From the NCBI GenBank assembly GCA_012656075.1, contig JAAKBF010000339.1, positions 533,909 through 597,908 of the forward strand: a stretch of 64,000 nucleotides of DNA, in the 5' to 3' direction. Of the stretch, positions 31,026 to 41,680 are shown one piece after another (position 1 is the stretch's first letter; each line of letters opens with the position of its first letter). A model generated the notes under the pieces. It was not told the origin of the DNA and searched no databases. It worked only from the letters and a program-made list of their open reading frames with translations. Position numbers and translations under genes: made by a program. Source of the stretch: Phytophthora hibernalis. Its lineage: Eukaryota; Oomycota; Peronosporomycetes; Peronosporales; Peronosporaceae.

Positions 31026-32617
31026 TTACGCCGTGCATTCCACCGACTTCTTCAGCAGCAAACTAACGTCGGCATAGCTCAAACCGACAGCAGTGACCAC
31101 GTTGGCGTCAGGCTTAGCTTTCGGCAACCAAAGGAAGTCGGGATGACTGTCGCGCGAATCGTACACCCACTCGCCGCCAATGATCTTACCAGCAGCATCC
31201 AGCTCCAGAAGGTAGTTGTAGGTTTGACCGGTGGTGTACTGGTTGATCCGACCCGAGGACACCAGACCGCCGTCCGTGTACGTCTCGACAATCCACGAAA
31301 GACGCGCCTTGACGTACATGATGCTCTTGGCGGCAGCATTCCACGGGTAAGTTTGCAATCCGTAGAATGTCTTGGCAGCATCCTCGGGCGTGTAAGAAGT
31401 CTGGGAGTTCACCTTGAAACCACGAACGGGCTGGTTCCACACCTCCGAGCCAGCCGTCACGTCGACGACGAATGAAGAGTTGAGCTTCCCAAGGAGGTTG
31501 GCAGCAGCAACGTGGAAAAAGCAGGATTTAGGTCGCGGTACGCGTTGTTTGTGTGGCGTCCGTACGAATCGGTCGAATCGGTAGCACCGTTGTAGCGTCC
31601 ACCAGTGAATACAGTGGAGACTCCAGCCCCGTCGTAGACCAACGAAACAAGAGCTTTCAAGTCCATTGGTTGGAACGTGACGCCGTTTTGCTGCACCGCG
31701 CAGTTGGGCTCAGCTTCGAGAATGGCAGCAGGAGCCCACGCATGGCAGATACCAAACCAAGACGGAATGCAGTATCCCGACGTATTTCCGGTGCGGATGG
31801 CACAGGAACTACCGTCCGTGAGGGTGGAGCAGTCAGTGTCTAAAGTGCACTTCCTACGGCGGCTTTGGGAATCGATGCCATTAACCTTGGACACACTGTC
31901 CATGAAAACCTTGACGTCCTTGTTGAATGCTTTCGCATACTTTTCCGCGGCGCTTGGTTGGCCATCGCTCCACACCACGTTGATGCTGTCCTCGTACGTC
32001 GGCCAGTACGGGCCTGCCCACGGTGACGGATTGAACACACCCACCGTCGGGAGATTCTTCAGGGTCATTTCCATCTTTGTTTTGAAGAAGGATTCAAGCT
32101 TGGTGATGTCCGTGTTGGTGCTCGTCTCGAGTTGACGCTTGACTTGCAGCTTACGGGTCTTCTCAGTTTCCTCCCAGCCTGTTGCGCAGTTAGGCTCGTC
32201 CACGAGAACAGGTTTGTCCTGCTTTTTAGCATCGATGGCCGATGGAACTGAGTTGCAGTAATCGTCCTGCTCATCTTCTGAAGTCGGGGTTTTCTGAGAG
32301 AGAACCACAGTGCCCTCCTTCATTAACAGGTCGACCGACGGGGTCACAGTCGTGTTGGCCAGAAGCTTTGGGTACTTCACAGGGACAGTGCTAATTTCAG
32401 TGATATTGGGTAGTGTCGGGTCCACCTCGACCGTGGTGACACAGTCCTTGTCAGCCACTTTGGCACCGTAGCCCGGGAAACTAGTGCAGATTTCATCAGT
32501 CGTGCCGGACGTTGTCACGGGCGCATAGTCGAGTGATGAGCCGGTTGTTTGCTGCACTTGAAACGCTACAAGGGCAACAGCGGCCGATACCAAGTAGGTG
32601 CTGGGCAAAAATACCAT
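31026..32617 (-). pseudogene. Transglutaminase elicitor (Pep-13 family), frameshifted
   Basis: The 386-residue frame from the ATG ending at 32617 has a signal peptide (MVFLPSTYLVSAAVALVAFQ), a Thr/Glu-rich propeptide with dibasic sites (RKLQVKRQ), and the enzyme domain with WAGPYWPTYEDSINVVW and the catalytic-Cys segment IPSWFGICHAWAPAA. Near 31525 the frame runs off in a T-run, and the remainder continues in another frame (to 31026) with VWNQPVRGFKV and WVYDSRDSHPDFLWLP. Relatives are secreted calcium-dependent transglutaminases whose Pep-13 surface motif is recognised by plants as a microbial pattern. The motif core is kept, and its last two residues (YE in the classical peptide) read NS. 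One base is missing relative to family expectation, so this is either a recent pseudogene or a sequence error. Confidence 0.88.
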
Positions 32618-32676
32618 GATCCTTGATAGCAGAGTCGACTTCTGTGCGCAGAGCTGAGTAATCTACTGGAGACGGA

Positions 32677-32694
32677 GCAGATTGGAGAATGAGT
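32677..32694 (-). promoter_or_regulatory. Inr-type core promoter (transglutaminase)
   Basis: Minus strand reads ACTCATTCTCCAATCTG, matching the oomycete initiator consensus, about 60-75 bases upstream of the ATG. Confidence 0.55.
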
Positions 32695-32699
32695 AAATC

Positions 32700-33832
32700 G
32701 ACGTGACAGTCTGGAAACAACTCGCCTCGTGCCTAGGCATATGGAACTTCCAATACGTGAACTCCAAAATTACTATCCGCATGCGGTATACGTCATAGCA
32801 TGCTTCCGCATGCCATACGACGTATTCCTGAGGTACCAGCCCGGATAAGATCCGCAAGCATGAATTGGTGAGTGATTCGTAGACCTGCTGCTCACTGATA
32901 TCAACGCTCGCTCTCCCGATTGTCCTCCGAAAGGGTCTCAGACGCAGAAGATGATGGGAGAGCACACTACCCAACACGAATTGAGTTTTTGTGGACGGCG
33001 GGCCATTCTACCCGTCATCGGACACGGCATAGCCAGAGGTATCAACGTTCGGATGTTGCAGAGAACACGTTCCCTGTCTGTTGTGTTCATATCAAGTCGC
33101 AGGTTGCAGATGCCGTCCACGCGTCGTGGCGGATATCTTCAACAATATCTAAAGGATCGACCACGGTATATGGTGTCGGGGATTGTTCACAGCCTGAATG
33201 TGGTTGACAGTGAGTGCATTCACATGTCAATCCAGCCTCGTACCGCTACCGTCGTTGACTTGCAACTTCGTTAAAAATTCCTCAATGTGGAATCACAGCA
33301 ACAAGTTATCAAGTGTATTTTCGGCTGAACCTTGATTCAGTGGTCGCCTAGAAAGTATTATTTGTACAGTATACATGTACGCTCTTTTGTCCGAGTCTTC
33401 TTCCTCTTCAACACTTATTAATAAGTGAAGTGACCCGGGTCACCGCCCATTCCCAGAACAAATTTTGAATTATTTATTTTATCGCGGGGGTTGCAGTGAG
33501 GTTCCAACTAGTTTGCTTAAATGAGCAACTGCCGAACGGCGAACGAGCGGTGCTGCCATGAACCCCGTACGTTCTCATCCTAGTTCTCTCCATGTGGATA
33601 TCCGCCGGGAGACATTGATGCAAGTCGTGATGGTAGAAATTTTCGTCGTACCTGCTGCTGGAGACGCCGGTCCTAGTGAAGGTGCCCGGCGTGGTGCTAC
33701 TGTTGCTGGAGACTTCGCTCTAGGTGGAGGTGCCCAGCGTGGTGTTGCTGGGGGTGAATGTGCTCGGCGTAGTCAGCTGCAGTCATCTAGAGTAACTCAA
33801 AATCTACTGTACAGAATATTCTTTTCGATAGT
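32700..33832. other. No recognised gene
   Basis: Open frames exist on both strands (for example 32663-32977 minus and 33558-33914 plus) but show no recognisable domains. Around 33650-33770 a Gly/Ala/Arg-encoding segment contains imperfect repeats of GGTGCCCGGCGTGGTG. A TACATGTA lies at 33372. Confidence 0.4.
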
Positions 33833-34747
33833 ATGGTTGAGCCGCCGGACCGTCCGGGTCACTTCACTTCCTCAGTCCAGGAAGATGGTGGTGCTTCCAG
33901 TACAGAGCTCATAAAATGGGTGCCCGAAGTACCCTACCTCCGTGCGTCTCATGGGTGGGTTACCCAGCTCGGGTACTCGAGCAGAAGCAGTTGCACACAG
34001 GAAAACGAAACTCACTCAACTGAATTCGTCTCGCCAAGGCCGACTGAAAGTTTCAAGATCTCAAGATCGGACGAATTTTGCCGAAGAATCGTGGAGGACT
34101 ATTTCACTGCATTTGCAAATGGATACCAGGGTGTTGACGATGCAGGAGCGCCTACAGACATTTTCCAGCGCGATTTCTTTCTGCATCGATTCGGCAGAGG
34201 TAGTGTGAGTACAACTACCAGCTATGTGAACGAGCGATGGTGCACACTCTGTGAATGTTTCGAGTTCTTGAGTTTCCAACAGAAGGGAGCGACGGAGCAG
34301 CCCTACGACGTCGATAACAGCACGTGCTCGGTTGCTGCGGACGCGACGTACATTCTTCGCATCACGCTAGACAGCATCCAGTTTGTGTTTCCGCACTTGG
34401 TCTCCAATCGACGACTGATCAGCACACTAGTCGGAAAAGTGATCATGGTGCCATCCCACATTTGCTTCTTGATTGGGAAAAGCACAGGATATATTTCCGG
34501 AATCAGCGAGCAGATGAACTTTGAAGTGACTTTGGCTGAGATTCTTCAGGACCAAGACGATCTCTCGCTCGTTCTCAAGCACGCATTGCTGGTCGACGAC
34601 GGTGTTGACCATGGAAATTCCTCCAGCACGGGTATGACTCTCGAGCAGCAAATACAGCTTCCTCATTTGAGTGAAGTCCGAACGATGCAGCAAAAGGAGT
34701 CGCATACTAGCTCACACAAAATGAGCATGGCGGACATTCTCAGGTGA
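33833..34747 (+). CDS. Orphan C-terminal domain of the oomycete bZIP protein family
   Basis: A 304-residue intact frame. From residue about 80 it matches my knowledge of the conserved region that follows the bZIP in a large oomycete transcription-factor family: EFCRRIVEDYFTAFANGY, DIFQRDFFLHRFGRG, CECFEFLSFQ, YILRITLDSIQFVFPHL, RRLISTLVGKVIMVPSHICF and NFEVTLAEIL. The last part reads DLSLVLKHALLV. No basic region or leucine zipper is present upstream or in the first 80 residues, which are Ser/Thr-rich. A DNA-binding function is therefore unlikely. It might dimerise with or sequester full-length relatives, or be a truncated gene. The start at 33833 is the first ATG of the frame. Confidence 0.55.
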   Translation: MVEPPDRPGHFTSSVQEDGGASSTELIKWVPEVPYLRASHGWVTQLGYSSRSSCTQENETHSTEFVSPRPTESFKISRSDEFCRRIVEDYFTAFANGYQGVDDAGAPTDIFQRDFFLHRFGRGSVSTTTSYVNERWCTLCECFEFLSFQQKGATEQPYDVDNSTCSVAADATYILRITLDSIQFVFPHLVSNRRLISTLVGKVIMVPSHICFLIGKSTGYISGISEQMNFEVTLAEILQDQDDLSLVLKHALLVDDGVDHGNSSSTGMTLEQQIQLPHLSEVRTMQQKESHTSSHKMSMADILR

Positions 34748-34749
34748 CC

Positions 34750-35690
34750 ACAATCTCGGCAAAGAGGGATGTGGAGCTTACATTCAATAATTGTTGGTTT
34801 CAACACGAGCTCGGAGTCGATAAAGCAACATAGATAAGTGGGATTGGAAATGGAGGAGACGCCAAAACTCAAGCCTAACCGATCCTCTACTGTAGCATTC
34901 AGGAACGAATGAAAAACAAGCCAATGCAACCCCCTGACATGTTTGCTTACATCCCACTTGGTTCGTAGGGGTCAGTCCCGCAGGGCTTTAGTTTTAGCGA
35001 TCACGGCGCGGATTGGTGTGATTCACGCGATGTTGGTCCCCATGGATAGGCCAAGGATCCGCTCAGCCGCGAGGGAAGTTGAGGCTTTGAGTCAAAGTTT
35101 GACCGTCGAGGCGCTTCTCTCGCCTCCTTCTTCCGAAGCAAAGCGCCGCATTGCAGTGTCCTCAGCTGGGCTGCAGCTGCGTATGCCCGCGGCGCCCCGC
35201 TTTTGTGGTCTTCCGCCGTCTGCAAGCGCCGGGGCCGGCCCATTCATTTGGGCCACGTGCGTTTCTTCATCCCTGCCATTTCAGATACATTTACAAGTAC
35301 CTCATACCCCCTCAAATCAGTTTAGAATGTATTGCAATTATTTGCCAATTATTTGCCAAAACGCTGCATTATTTTTGTTCTATATCTAATCCCTCTAAAA
35401 TCACTTTGCCGAACCCACTGCGCATAACGAGGGGTAGCACTGCACATGTACATGTATTGTTGTAAGTGTCGACTCGACAGGGCCAAAACTTCTTCAAAAG
35501 CGGCCCACTTTGATCAGAAACCGCCCAAACATCACATAATTCAGTAATCTGCAAATTAGGCGCCATACTCCACGCGACAGGTCTGCCCGCTTGATCTGAT
35601 TTGAGTGTGCACAGGGTGGGAAGAACGTTCCCGGACACGATGGGACCGGTTGATCATCAAAATGATGTGAACGAGGTGCAGAAGAAGCGG
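34750..35690. other. No recognised gene
   Basis: Open frames at 34943-35389 (plus) and 35369-35638 (minus) have no recognisable domain. A TACATGTA occurs at 35449. Confidence 0.45.
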
Positions 35691-35694
35691 TCGA

Positions 35695-35716
35695 TTGCCA
35701 TTCTGCATTTCTTCGC
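35695..35716 (+). promoter_or_regulatory. Inr-type core promoter (99-residue gene)
   Basis: GCCATTCTGCATTTCTTCGC closely resembles the promoter of paralogues B and C and ends about 35 bases before the ATG at 35751, so it supports the short gene as real. Confidence 0.6.
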
Positions 35717-35750
35717 TTTACCAGCCTAGCCTCGTCTCGCCACTTCAAGC

Positions 35751-36050
35751 ATGACGTCGCTCTCCTTCCTCCTCTTCGCGTTCTTCGCGCTGCTCTCCAC
35801 GGTCTCCGCTGTCGACACTCGAGTCCGGACGCTGGTGGACGCCACCCCCAGCAGCGGTGGAGTTCCCGTCGCCGCAGTCGCGGGCGTTGCAGCCGCAGCC
35901 GCCGTCGCGGTGTTTCTTCTAGTCGCGATGAAAGTCCGCAGCGACATGAGACCGGTCGAAGAGCTGCACGAGGTCGTGATCTCGCCCAACCAGCCAGCGC
36001 AGCAACCGCTGTCCACCAAGAAACAGTTCGTCTACACGGCGCACATCTAA
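35751..36050 (+). CDS. Small single-span membrane protein, unrecognised
   Basis: 99 residues: signal peptide (MTSLSFLLFAFFALLSTVSA), a short lumenal segment (VDTRVRTLVDATPSSGG), one Ala/Val-rich membrane span (residues about 38-60), and a 40-residue cytoplasmic tail rich in Pro/Gln (ISPNQPAQQPLS) ending VYTAHI. Its build (signal, short ectodomain, AAAAVAV span, short tail) recalls the 8-Cys paralogues without the Cys module. A matching initiator lies just upstream. Function unknown. The larger minus-strand frame over it (35494-36060) is taken as a shadow. Confidence 0.7.
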   Translation: MTSLSFLLFAFFALLSTVSAVDTRVRTLVDATPSSGGVPVAAVAGVAAAAAVAVFLLVAMKVRSDMRPVEELHEVVISPNQPAQQPLSTKKQFVYTAHI

Positions 36051-36059
36051 ACCCAAGCA

Positions 36060-37063
36060 ACTATCAAACTGCCGGGAGCCGCACCCCTTAAGCAAACGAC
36101 CACCAAAGTGAAAATGCGGTGTAAACACTTCAAGCTATTTATTGAGACGCACATGCCGAGAAGAAATTTAACTTTTAAGACCTAAGACAACAATTTTGAA
36201 CCAATGTTGAGCCTATTCCTAGTTCGCTAAAGATTTACCTTGAAAAATACGCACCACTCGCGAAATCCGAATTTTGACAGGGGAAATACGTATCCGACTC
36301 ACAACTGCAAAATGAATTCCAAGCCTCACTCGGTCTTGGTGCATGAACATGCTGAATTCACATTTTTGCCTAGTATCGATAGGTGTACATGTAGTGGGAA
36401 ACCAATGTCTATCGACACCACACGATATAACATCTTGCACTACTACTAAAAGTTTTATCACGGATACTTCATAACATTGGGGGAGGGGGTGAACGGCCAT
36501 GCGCACGCCGTCTTGGCGCTGGCATCCCGACTATAGCCAAAAGAAGACTTTCAATGTTAATCGAATCCAGAATACCCAGTGACAGTGGTTCAACCTTTAC
36601 AAGTTATATTTAGTAGTTCATACAGCGTTCTTCACAAGTCCATACCAGCAAAAGTCACGAGACCGTTTTCATTTTTCTGCAGAAATGGAGTGATATCCAG
36701 GAGGCGTACATACAAGTAGACCGACTCTATTGAATCGGGAAGGTCTCGATCACTATAACACAGTATTCAGGAAATCACTACACTATGCTGTCTTTGTTAA
36801 GGGATACAGCAGTTTTTCACTTTTCCAATGGGGCGTGCACCACCAGACGGTTGCCCGCTTTACTCTAGGGGAGTGAAGATGGGAGAAGAAATATATCCGT
36901 CGTTTGTACATGAAGAAGTTGAAGAACCTTAGGTAGACGAAGAATTTGGAGAAGAGTATGAGTCACGGTCGACTTCTTGGTGTACATAAACGGAGCGGCG
37001 TAGTATCTCCTCCGGTGGGGTGTATCCCTTAACAAAGAATATCCGGTACCACTCTAATAATTC
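36060..37063. other. No recognised gene
   Basis: AT-rich sequence. A minus-strand frame at 36929-37183 is partly inside the repeated segment next to the copia insertion and may be remnant transposon coding, but no family is recognised. TACATGTA at 36386. Confidence 0.45.
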
Positions 37064-37152
37064 TCTGGATTTTATATCCAGGATTGCTGAATCTAGCATT
37101 TTCATACCTTTCGTAATACGATTTGGATACTTCAACAAATAAGCTTTAAAAC
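37064..37152. repeat. Repeat flanking the copia insertion (left part)
   Basis: This segment (CTGGATTTTATATCCAG, ACCTTTCGTAATACGATTTG, CTTCAACAAATAAGCTT) ends with AAAAC, the target duplication of the copia element. Its uninterrupted second copy lies at 42490-42618, and the continuation of the interrupted copy is found at 42047-42062. Confidence 0.8.
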
Positions 37153-37610
37153 TGTTGGTTTGGACGCGGGTAGTTGGAGGCAAATGCCGAAGTGAGCTCT
37201 ATTGTCTTTTTACTCGTTGCCAACCTGCTTCTCCTTACCTTGTGCGCTCCAGCAGCGAATCGGAAATATTGACCAATCCGATTCACCCACGTGTTCTCAA
37301 CTGCCCCCACACACAACGCCATTGCGTGAGCTCGGGTGCATTGCGTCACCGCTGCACCTGGACCGCATGCATTGCGTGAGCTCGGGTGCATTGCGTCACC
37401 GCTGCACCTGGGCCGCATGCATTGCGTCATCGCTGTATGTTCCCACACGCATTGTGGCATCGCTGCGTGCGGCACGCTCGTACGCATCGTGTCATCACTG
37501 CGTACGGTCCGTGCACATCGTGTCATCACAGCGTACGGCCTGTGCACATCGTGTCATCACTGTGCGCGGGCTTTACGTCACCGCTCGCATACATCGGGCA
37601 CACATCAACA
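37153..37610 (-). repeat. copia-1 3' LTR
   Basis: 458 bp, against 366 bp for the other LTR. The extra length comes from duplication of a 50-bp unit (GTGAGCTCGGGTGCATTGCG) at about 37325-37425 and other gains. Both LTRs also contain about three copies of a 31-bp unit built on GTCATCACTGCGTACGG. Confidence 0.88.
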
Positions 37611-37739
37611 CTCCCACTCGCCGCTAATGCTGAGCGGGGCTTGGTCGGACGCCTCTTGCCGCGAGCAAGAACTGCAGTCTCTTCGTCCCGACTGCCTTCG
37701 TGGGCATGTCCGCCAGTTGATCTTCCGTTCCCACTTAGT

Positions 37740-40700
37740 CCACCGTGATGATGTCCCGGGCCACGTTCTCGCGAATGAAGTGGTGCCTGATGTCGACGTG
37801 CTGGGTCCGCGCATTGTAGCCGGCGTTGCTTGCAAGTGCACTCGCACCTTGGTTGTCCTCCCAGACTTGCGCCGATCCCAATTGCTAATGACCGAGGTCC
37901 TTGAGCATCGCGCGGGTCCACAGCTCCTCCTGCGTGCACAGGCTCAACGCCATGTACTCCGCCCCCGCCGAGCTCAGCGCCACCGTGCGCTGGTACTTCG
38001 ACTTGAAGACGACCGGCGCGCCGCCGATCATGATCATGATCCTGGACACCGAGCGGCGATCGTCCAGGTTGCTGTCCCAGTCGGCGTCCGTGTACGCCTT
38101 CAACATGACCTTGCCATCTTTGCTCTTGTAGGCGATACCGAAGTCCTTCGTACTCTTCAGAAAGCGAAGTACCCGAATATCTGCCTTCCAGTGTTGCTGC
38201 CCAGGGTTCTCCAAGAAACGCGACAGCTGCGTGACGATGTACGCCACGTCCAGGCGCGTCCAGGTCGTGATGTACAATAAACACCCGATCAACGACCTAT
38301 ACGGCTTGTTCCTCATGTCTCCGCTTTTCGCGTTCGTGGTCGGCGACTGCATCATCGACAGTTTCATGCCTGACTCGAACGGGTTCACGACCGCCTTCGC
38401 GTCCTGTTGGTTGAACCGATTCACGACGTCGTCGATGTAGCGCGTCTGCGTGATCATCAGCGTGCCTGCCGTGTGGCCGTGGTCAATCTCCATGCCGAGG
38501 ATGAACTTGGCCTCGCCCAGCCCCTTCATCTTGAACGCGCTCGTCAACGCGATCTTGACCTCGTTGTTCTCCATCTTGGTCTTGGCAGCGATGATATGTC
38601 TTCCACGTACAAGCAGCCGTATACGTTGGTGTCCTTCGTGCCCTTCACGCAGACACACTGGTCGGCCCCACACCGATCTTCATGAACACTGCGTGGATCG
38701 TCTGGTGTCACGCGCTCGCTGCCTGATTCAGGCCGTAGATCTCCTTGTCCAACTTGCACATCATGTTCTCCGCGTTCGTGATGTCATACGGCACCTCCAT
38801 GAACACTTGCTCCTTCAGGTCACTGTTCATGAACACCGTGTCCGCGTCCAGCTGCTCCGTGACGTAGGCCTTCGCGACCACTACGGACAGCACGACCCTG
38901 ATCGAGTTCATGTAGGCGACGGGTCTCGAAGAAGTCCACGCCGAACTTCTGCTTGAAGCCCTTCGCCACCAGCCGGGCCTTGTACCGCACAACTCGGCCG
39001 TGCTCGTTCCGTTTTTAGCGAACACCCACCGACACCCAATTCGTCGGGCTCCAGCGGTTCGCTGAATCATCGTCCACGAGCCGTTGTCAGCGTGCGCCTT
39101 CAGCTCGGAGTTCATCGCTTTGATCCACTCCGATGACTCGTTGCTCTTAATGGCCTGCTGGTACGTGGTCGGGCGTCGTCCGCCTTTCCCACACTAGCGG
39201 CATAAGCTAGTACAGCTTCGGCGAGAAGACCGTCTTCATTCACTCGAGGCCTCTTAGTCGATGGCGGCCAGAAGTGGTCGTCGTTGTCCGGTTCGTCCTC
39301 GTCGTTCGCCTTGTGCTCATCTTCAGCTTCTCCAAGAGCAAGTACCGAGTCACGTGGGCGGCAAACTCGTTCGGGCTCCGGGTGGAATACAAATTGTCAC
39401 TGAAGGCTGCCCCTGGCGTCCTTCGGTATGTTGCCAGCTCACGCAGCGTCGACTCATTCGGCTCGGCTTCAGGCATCTCCGTGTCTTCATCATGATTTCC
39501 CCACCGATCCCATCGGCTCCTCAGCATTAGGCTGCTGTCCTTGTTCATGTTGGACAACTTGGTCGATTATATGACCGTTGTGCTCTCGGTGGGATCCGAG
39601 TCGTAGATGCCGTTCATCTCGCGTTCGTCCAGCTTCATCGACCTGGTCACCTTCACCTTGCTCGACTCCAAGTTGTACACGCGGTAGCCCCTCGAGTTCT
39701 CGGCGTAGCCCAAGAACATGCACTTGAAGCTCTTCGGTTCCAACTTGGCACGCTTTGCCTTGTCGACGTGGGCGTACCCGACCGAGCCAAAAACGCGTAA
39801 GTGGTCCTGCCGCGACTTGTCCTTGAACGCCAACTCGTACGGCGTCATTCTCGAGTGTGTACTGGTCGTTGACCGATTGATCAGATACACCGACGTACTG
39901 ACCGCCTCGGCCCACCACATCGCCGCGCCTTCTCCATGATCGTGCGGTTCATGCGCTCCGCCACGCCGTTCTGCTACGGGCTGTAAGGCACGGTCTTCTG
40001 GTGACCGATCCCATTCAACGCGCACAACCTGTCCATCTCCTTATTGACGAAATCCATGCCGTTGTCTGAGCGCAGGCACTTGATGCGCTCACCCCACTGG
40101 TTCTCGTACAAGTTCATGAACGTCTTGAACATGACGGGCACCTCGCTTTCTTGATGATGAAGTACGCTACCACGTACTTAGAGTAGTCATCGACAAACGT
40201 GAGCACGTACCGGGCCCCGCCCTTCGACTTCGTCTTCATGGGCCCCATGCTGTCGTGTACACCAGCTGCAACACCTTCGTCGTCTTCTACATCGATCGAG
40301 ACGGGAAGTGCGCGACCGCCTGCTTGCCCTTCATGCAGCCCCCGTACAGCGTCATAGACTTCCTCTCCATCATGGGCATGCCAGTGGTGGCGCGCTGCGT
40401 CTTCGCCAGCGCATCCTTGTTCAAGTGGCCCATTCGCGCGTGCCACAACTCCCACTCAGTGTCGACTCCGGCGTACTCCACGTAGTGCGCCATGTCCTTC
40501 TCGCAGTTGAGCACGTACGCCTTGCCGACCTTCTTGCCCAGCGCGATCACCTTGGTCTTGTTCCAAATCGTGCATGACTTCTGCTGGAACTCCACGCTCA
40601 TTCCGCGCGCCGCCAGCCTGCTGACAGACAGCAACTGCCGGTCCAACCCAGGGATGTGAAGCACCTCGACCATCTTGATACGCTTCCCGTCGATGCCCGT

Positions 40701-40990
40701 CAGTCGCACCGATCCCGTTCCCACCACGCGGATCTTCTTGCCGTCCGCGATGGTCACCTCGATGTTCGAGTCGAAGTTCTTGTACTAAAACAAGTCGTTG
40801 CGGTGAGGCGTCATGTGCGCCGTCGCACCGCTGTCGATCGGCAACCCTGGCGACCGCCTCTTCCCAACGGCGAAGATCGCGTCGTCGTCGTTGCCCTCGT
40901 TCGGGTCCGGCAGTCCCGCTTCATATGGCCCATCTGTCCGCAGTTAAAGCCCTTGCCCTTGAAGCCACCGTGCTTCCTGGCGCCGTAGCC
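37740..40990 (-). pseudogene. copia-1 pol polyprotein, multiple breaks
   Basis: In order on the minus strand: protease IDSGATAHMTPHRNDLF followed by an in-frame TAG, and GAG-pre-integrase ELWHARMGHLNKDAL (about 40470). Integrase follows with FVDDYSKYVVAYF and NGVAERMNRT (about 39970, preceded by a stop where Gln is expected). RT comes next with CRWVFAKN-like and YVEDIS where YVDD is usual (about 38610). RNase H ends the order with AYTDADWDSNLDD, LSSAGAEYMALS and HVDIRHHFIREN (38100-37750). The 262-residue RT/RNase H frame (37885-38673) is the longest intact part. Several frameshifts separate the others. Confidence 0.85.
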
Positions 40991-41054
40991 CTTGCTACTC
41001 TTGCCGCCCTTGAAGATCTTTGACCCTTGAACTTGCTGCCGTTCGCAGTAGTCT

Positions 41055-41636
41055 TCAGCGCGCATCCGCGCCTTCCTTCTTGTCAAGGCGCTCGCACTCC
41101 ATGAGCAACTTCTCCTTCATCTCGATCAACGTGGTTTCTTTCAAGTTCTCCACGATCGATAAGATCAACTCGTACTCCGTGGGCAGGCTGCTCAGCAGGA
41201 TGACGAGCTGGCGAGCCTCGTCCAGCGGTTCCCCGAGCGACTGCAAACCCACAATGAGCTCGTCGACGTTGTCCAAGTGCTTGGCCATGGTCACGACGTC
41301 CTCCATCTTGAACTTGTGGAGGCGGCGGGTCGTCGTCACCCGATGGTGCATGGTGGTTCGGTTGTAGAAGTCACGTAACGTGTTCCAGGTCATGATGGCC
41401 GATGTCGCCGACCGGGTCTTGGTGTGGTGTTCCACCGCTACGCCTTGAGCGATCAACCCAAACGCCTTCATGTCGTTAAGCAACCACGCCTCCGTGATCT
41501 CCGCCGGGTCCTTCACCATTTGTACGTGCGCCAGTAGCCCCTTTCTCGCCAGCGTCATCCGCATGGCGAACTCCCAGTGGAAGTAGTTGTTGCTTCCTCG
41601 GATGACTTCGGCCTTCTTGTCGTACGAAGTAGTCAT
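41055..41636 (-). CDS. copia-1 gag (capsid)
   Basis: A 193-residue intact N-terminal frame from ATG ending 41636, 45 bases inside the LTR. It shows the copia capsid pattern: NNYFHWEFAMRMTLARKGL, AWLLNDMKAFGLI, TWNTLRDFYNRTT, RLHKFKMED, LVILLSSLPTEYELIL and LLMECERLDKKE. The protein assembles the retrotransposon particle. The zinc knuckle lies in a shifted frame downstream (41086-40811), reading GFNCGQMGHMKRDC, where the first Cys of CX2CX4HX4C is replaced by Gly. Confidence 0.85.
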   Translation of the reverse strand: MTTSYDKKAEVIRGSNNYFHWEFAMRMTLARKGLLAHVQMVKDPAEITEAWLLNDMKAFGLIAQGVAVEHHTKTRSATSAIMTWNTLRDFYNRTTMHHRVTTTRRLHKFKMEDVVTMAKHLDNVDELIVGLQSLGEPLDEARQLVILLSSLPTEYELILSIVENLKETTLIEMKEKLLMECERLDKKEGADAR

Positions 41637-41680
41637 GGCGGTGATGTAGCTTGGTCGAGTGCGTCCTGCGGCTGTTAACC

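Noticed and set aside
18800..36050. RXLR or CRN effector genes in the gene islands
   Set aside because: None of the secreted ORFs shows RXLR with a following acidic EER, or an LxLFLAK motif, behind a signal peptide.
35494..36060. 188-residue minus-strand ORF
   Set aside because: It is antisense to the 99-residue gene with initiator and signal peptide. It is Arg-rich low complexity with no start context.
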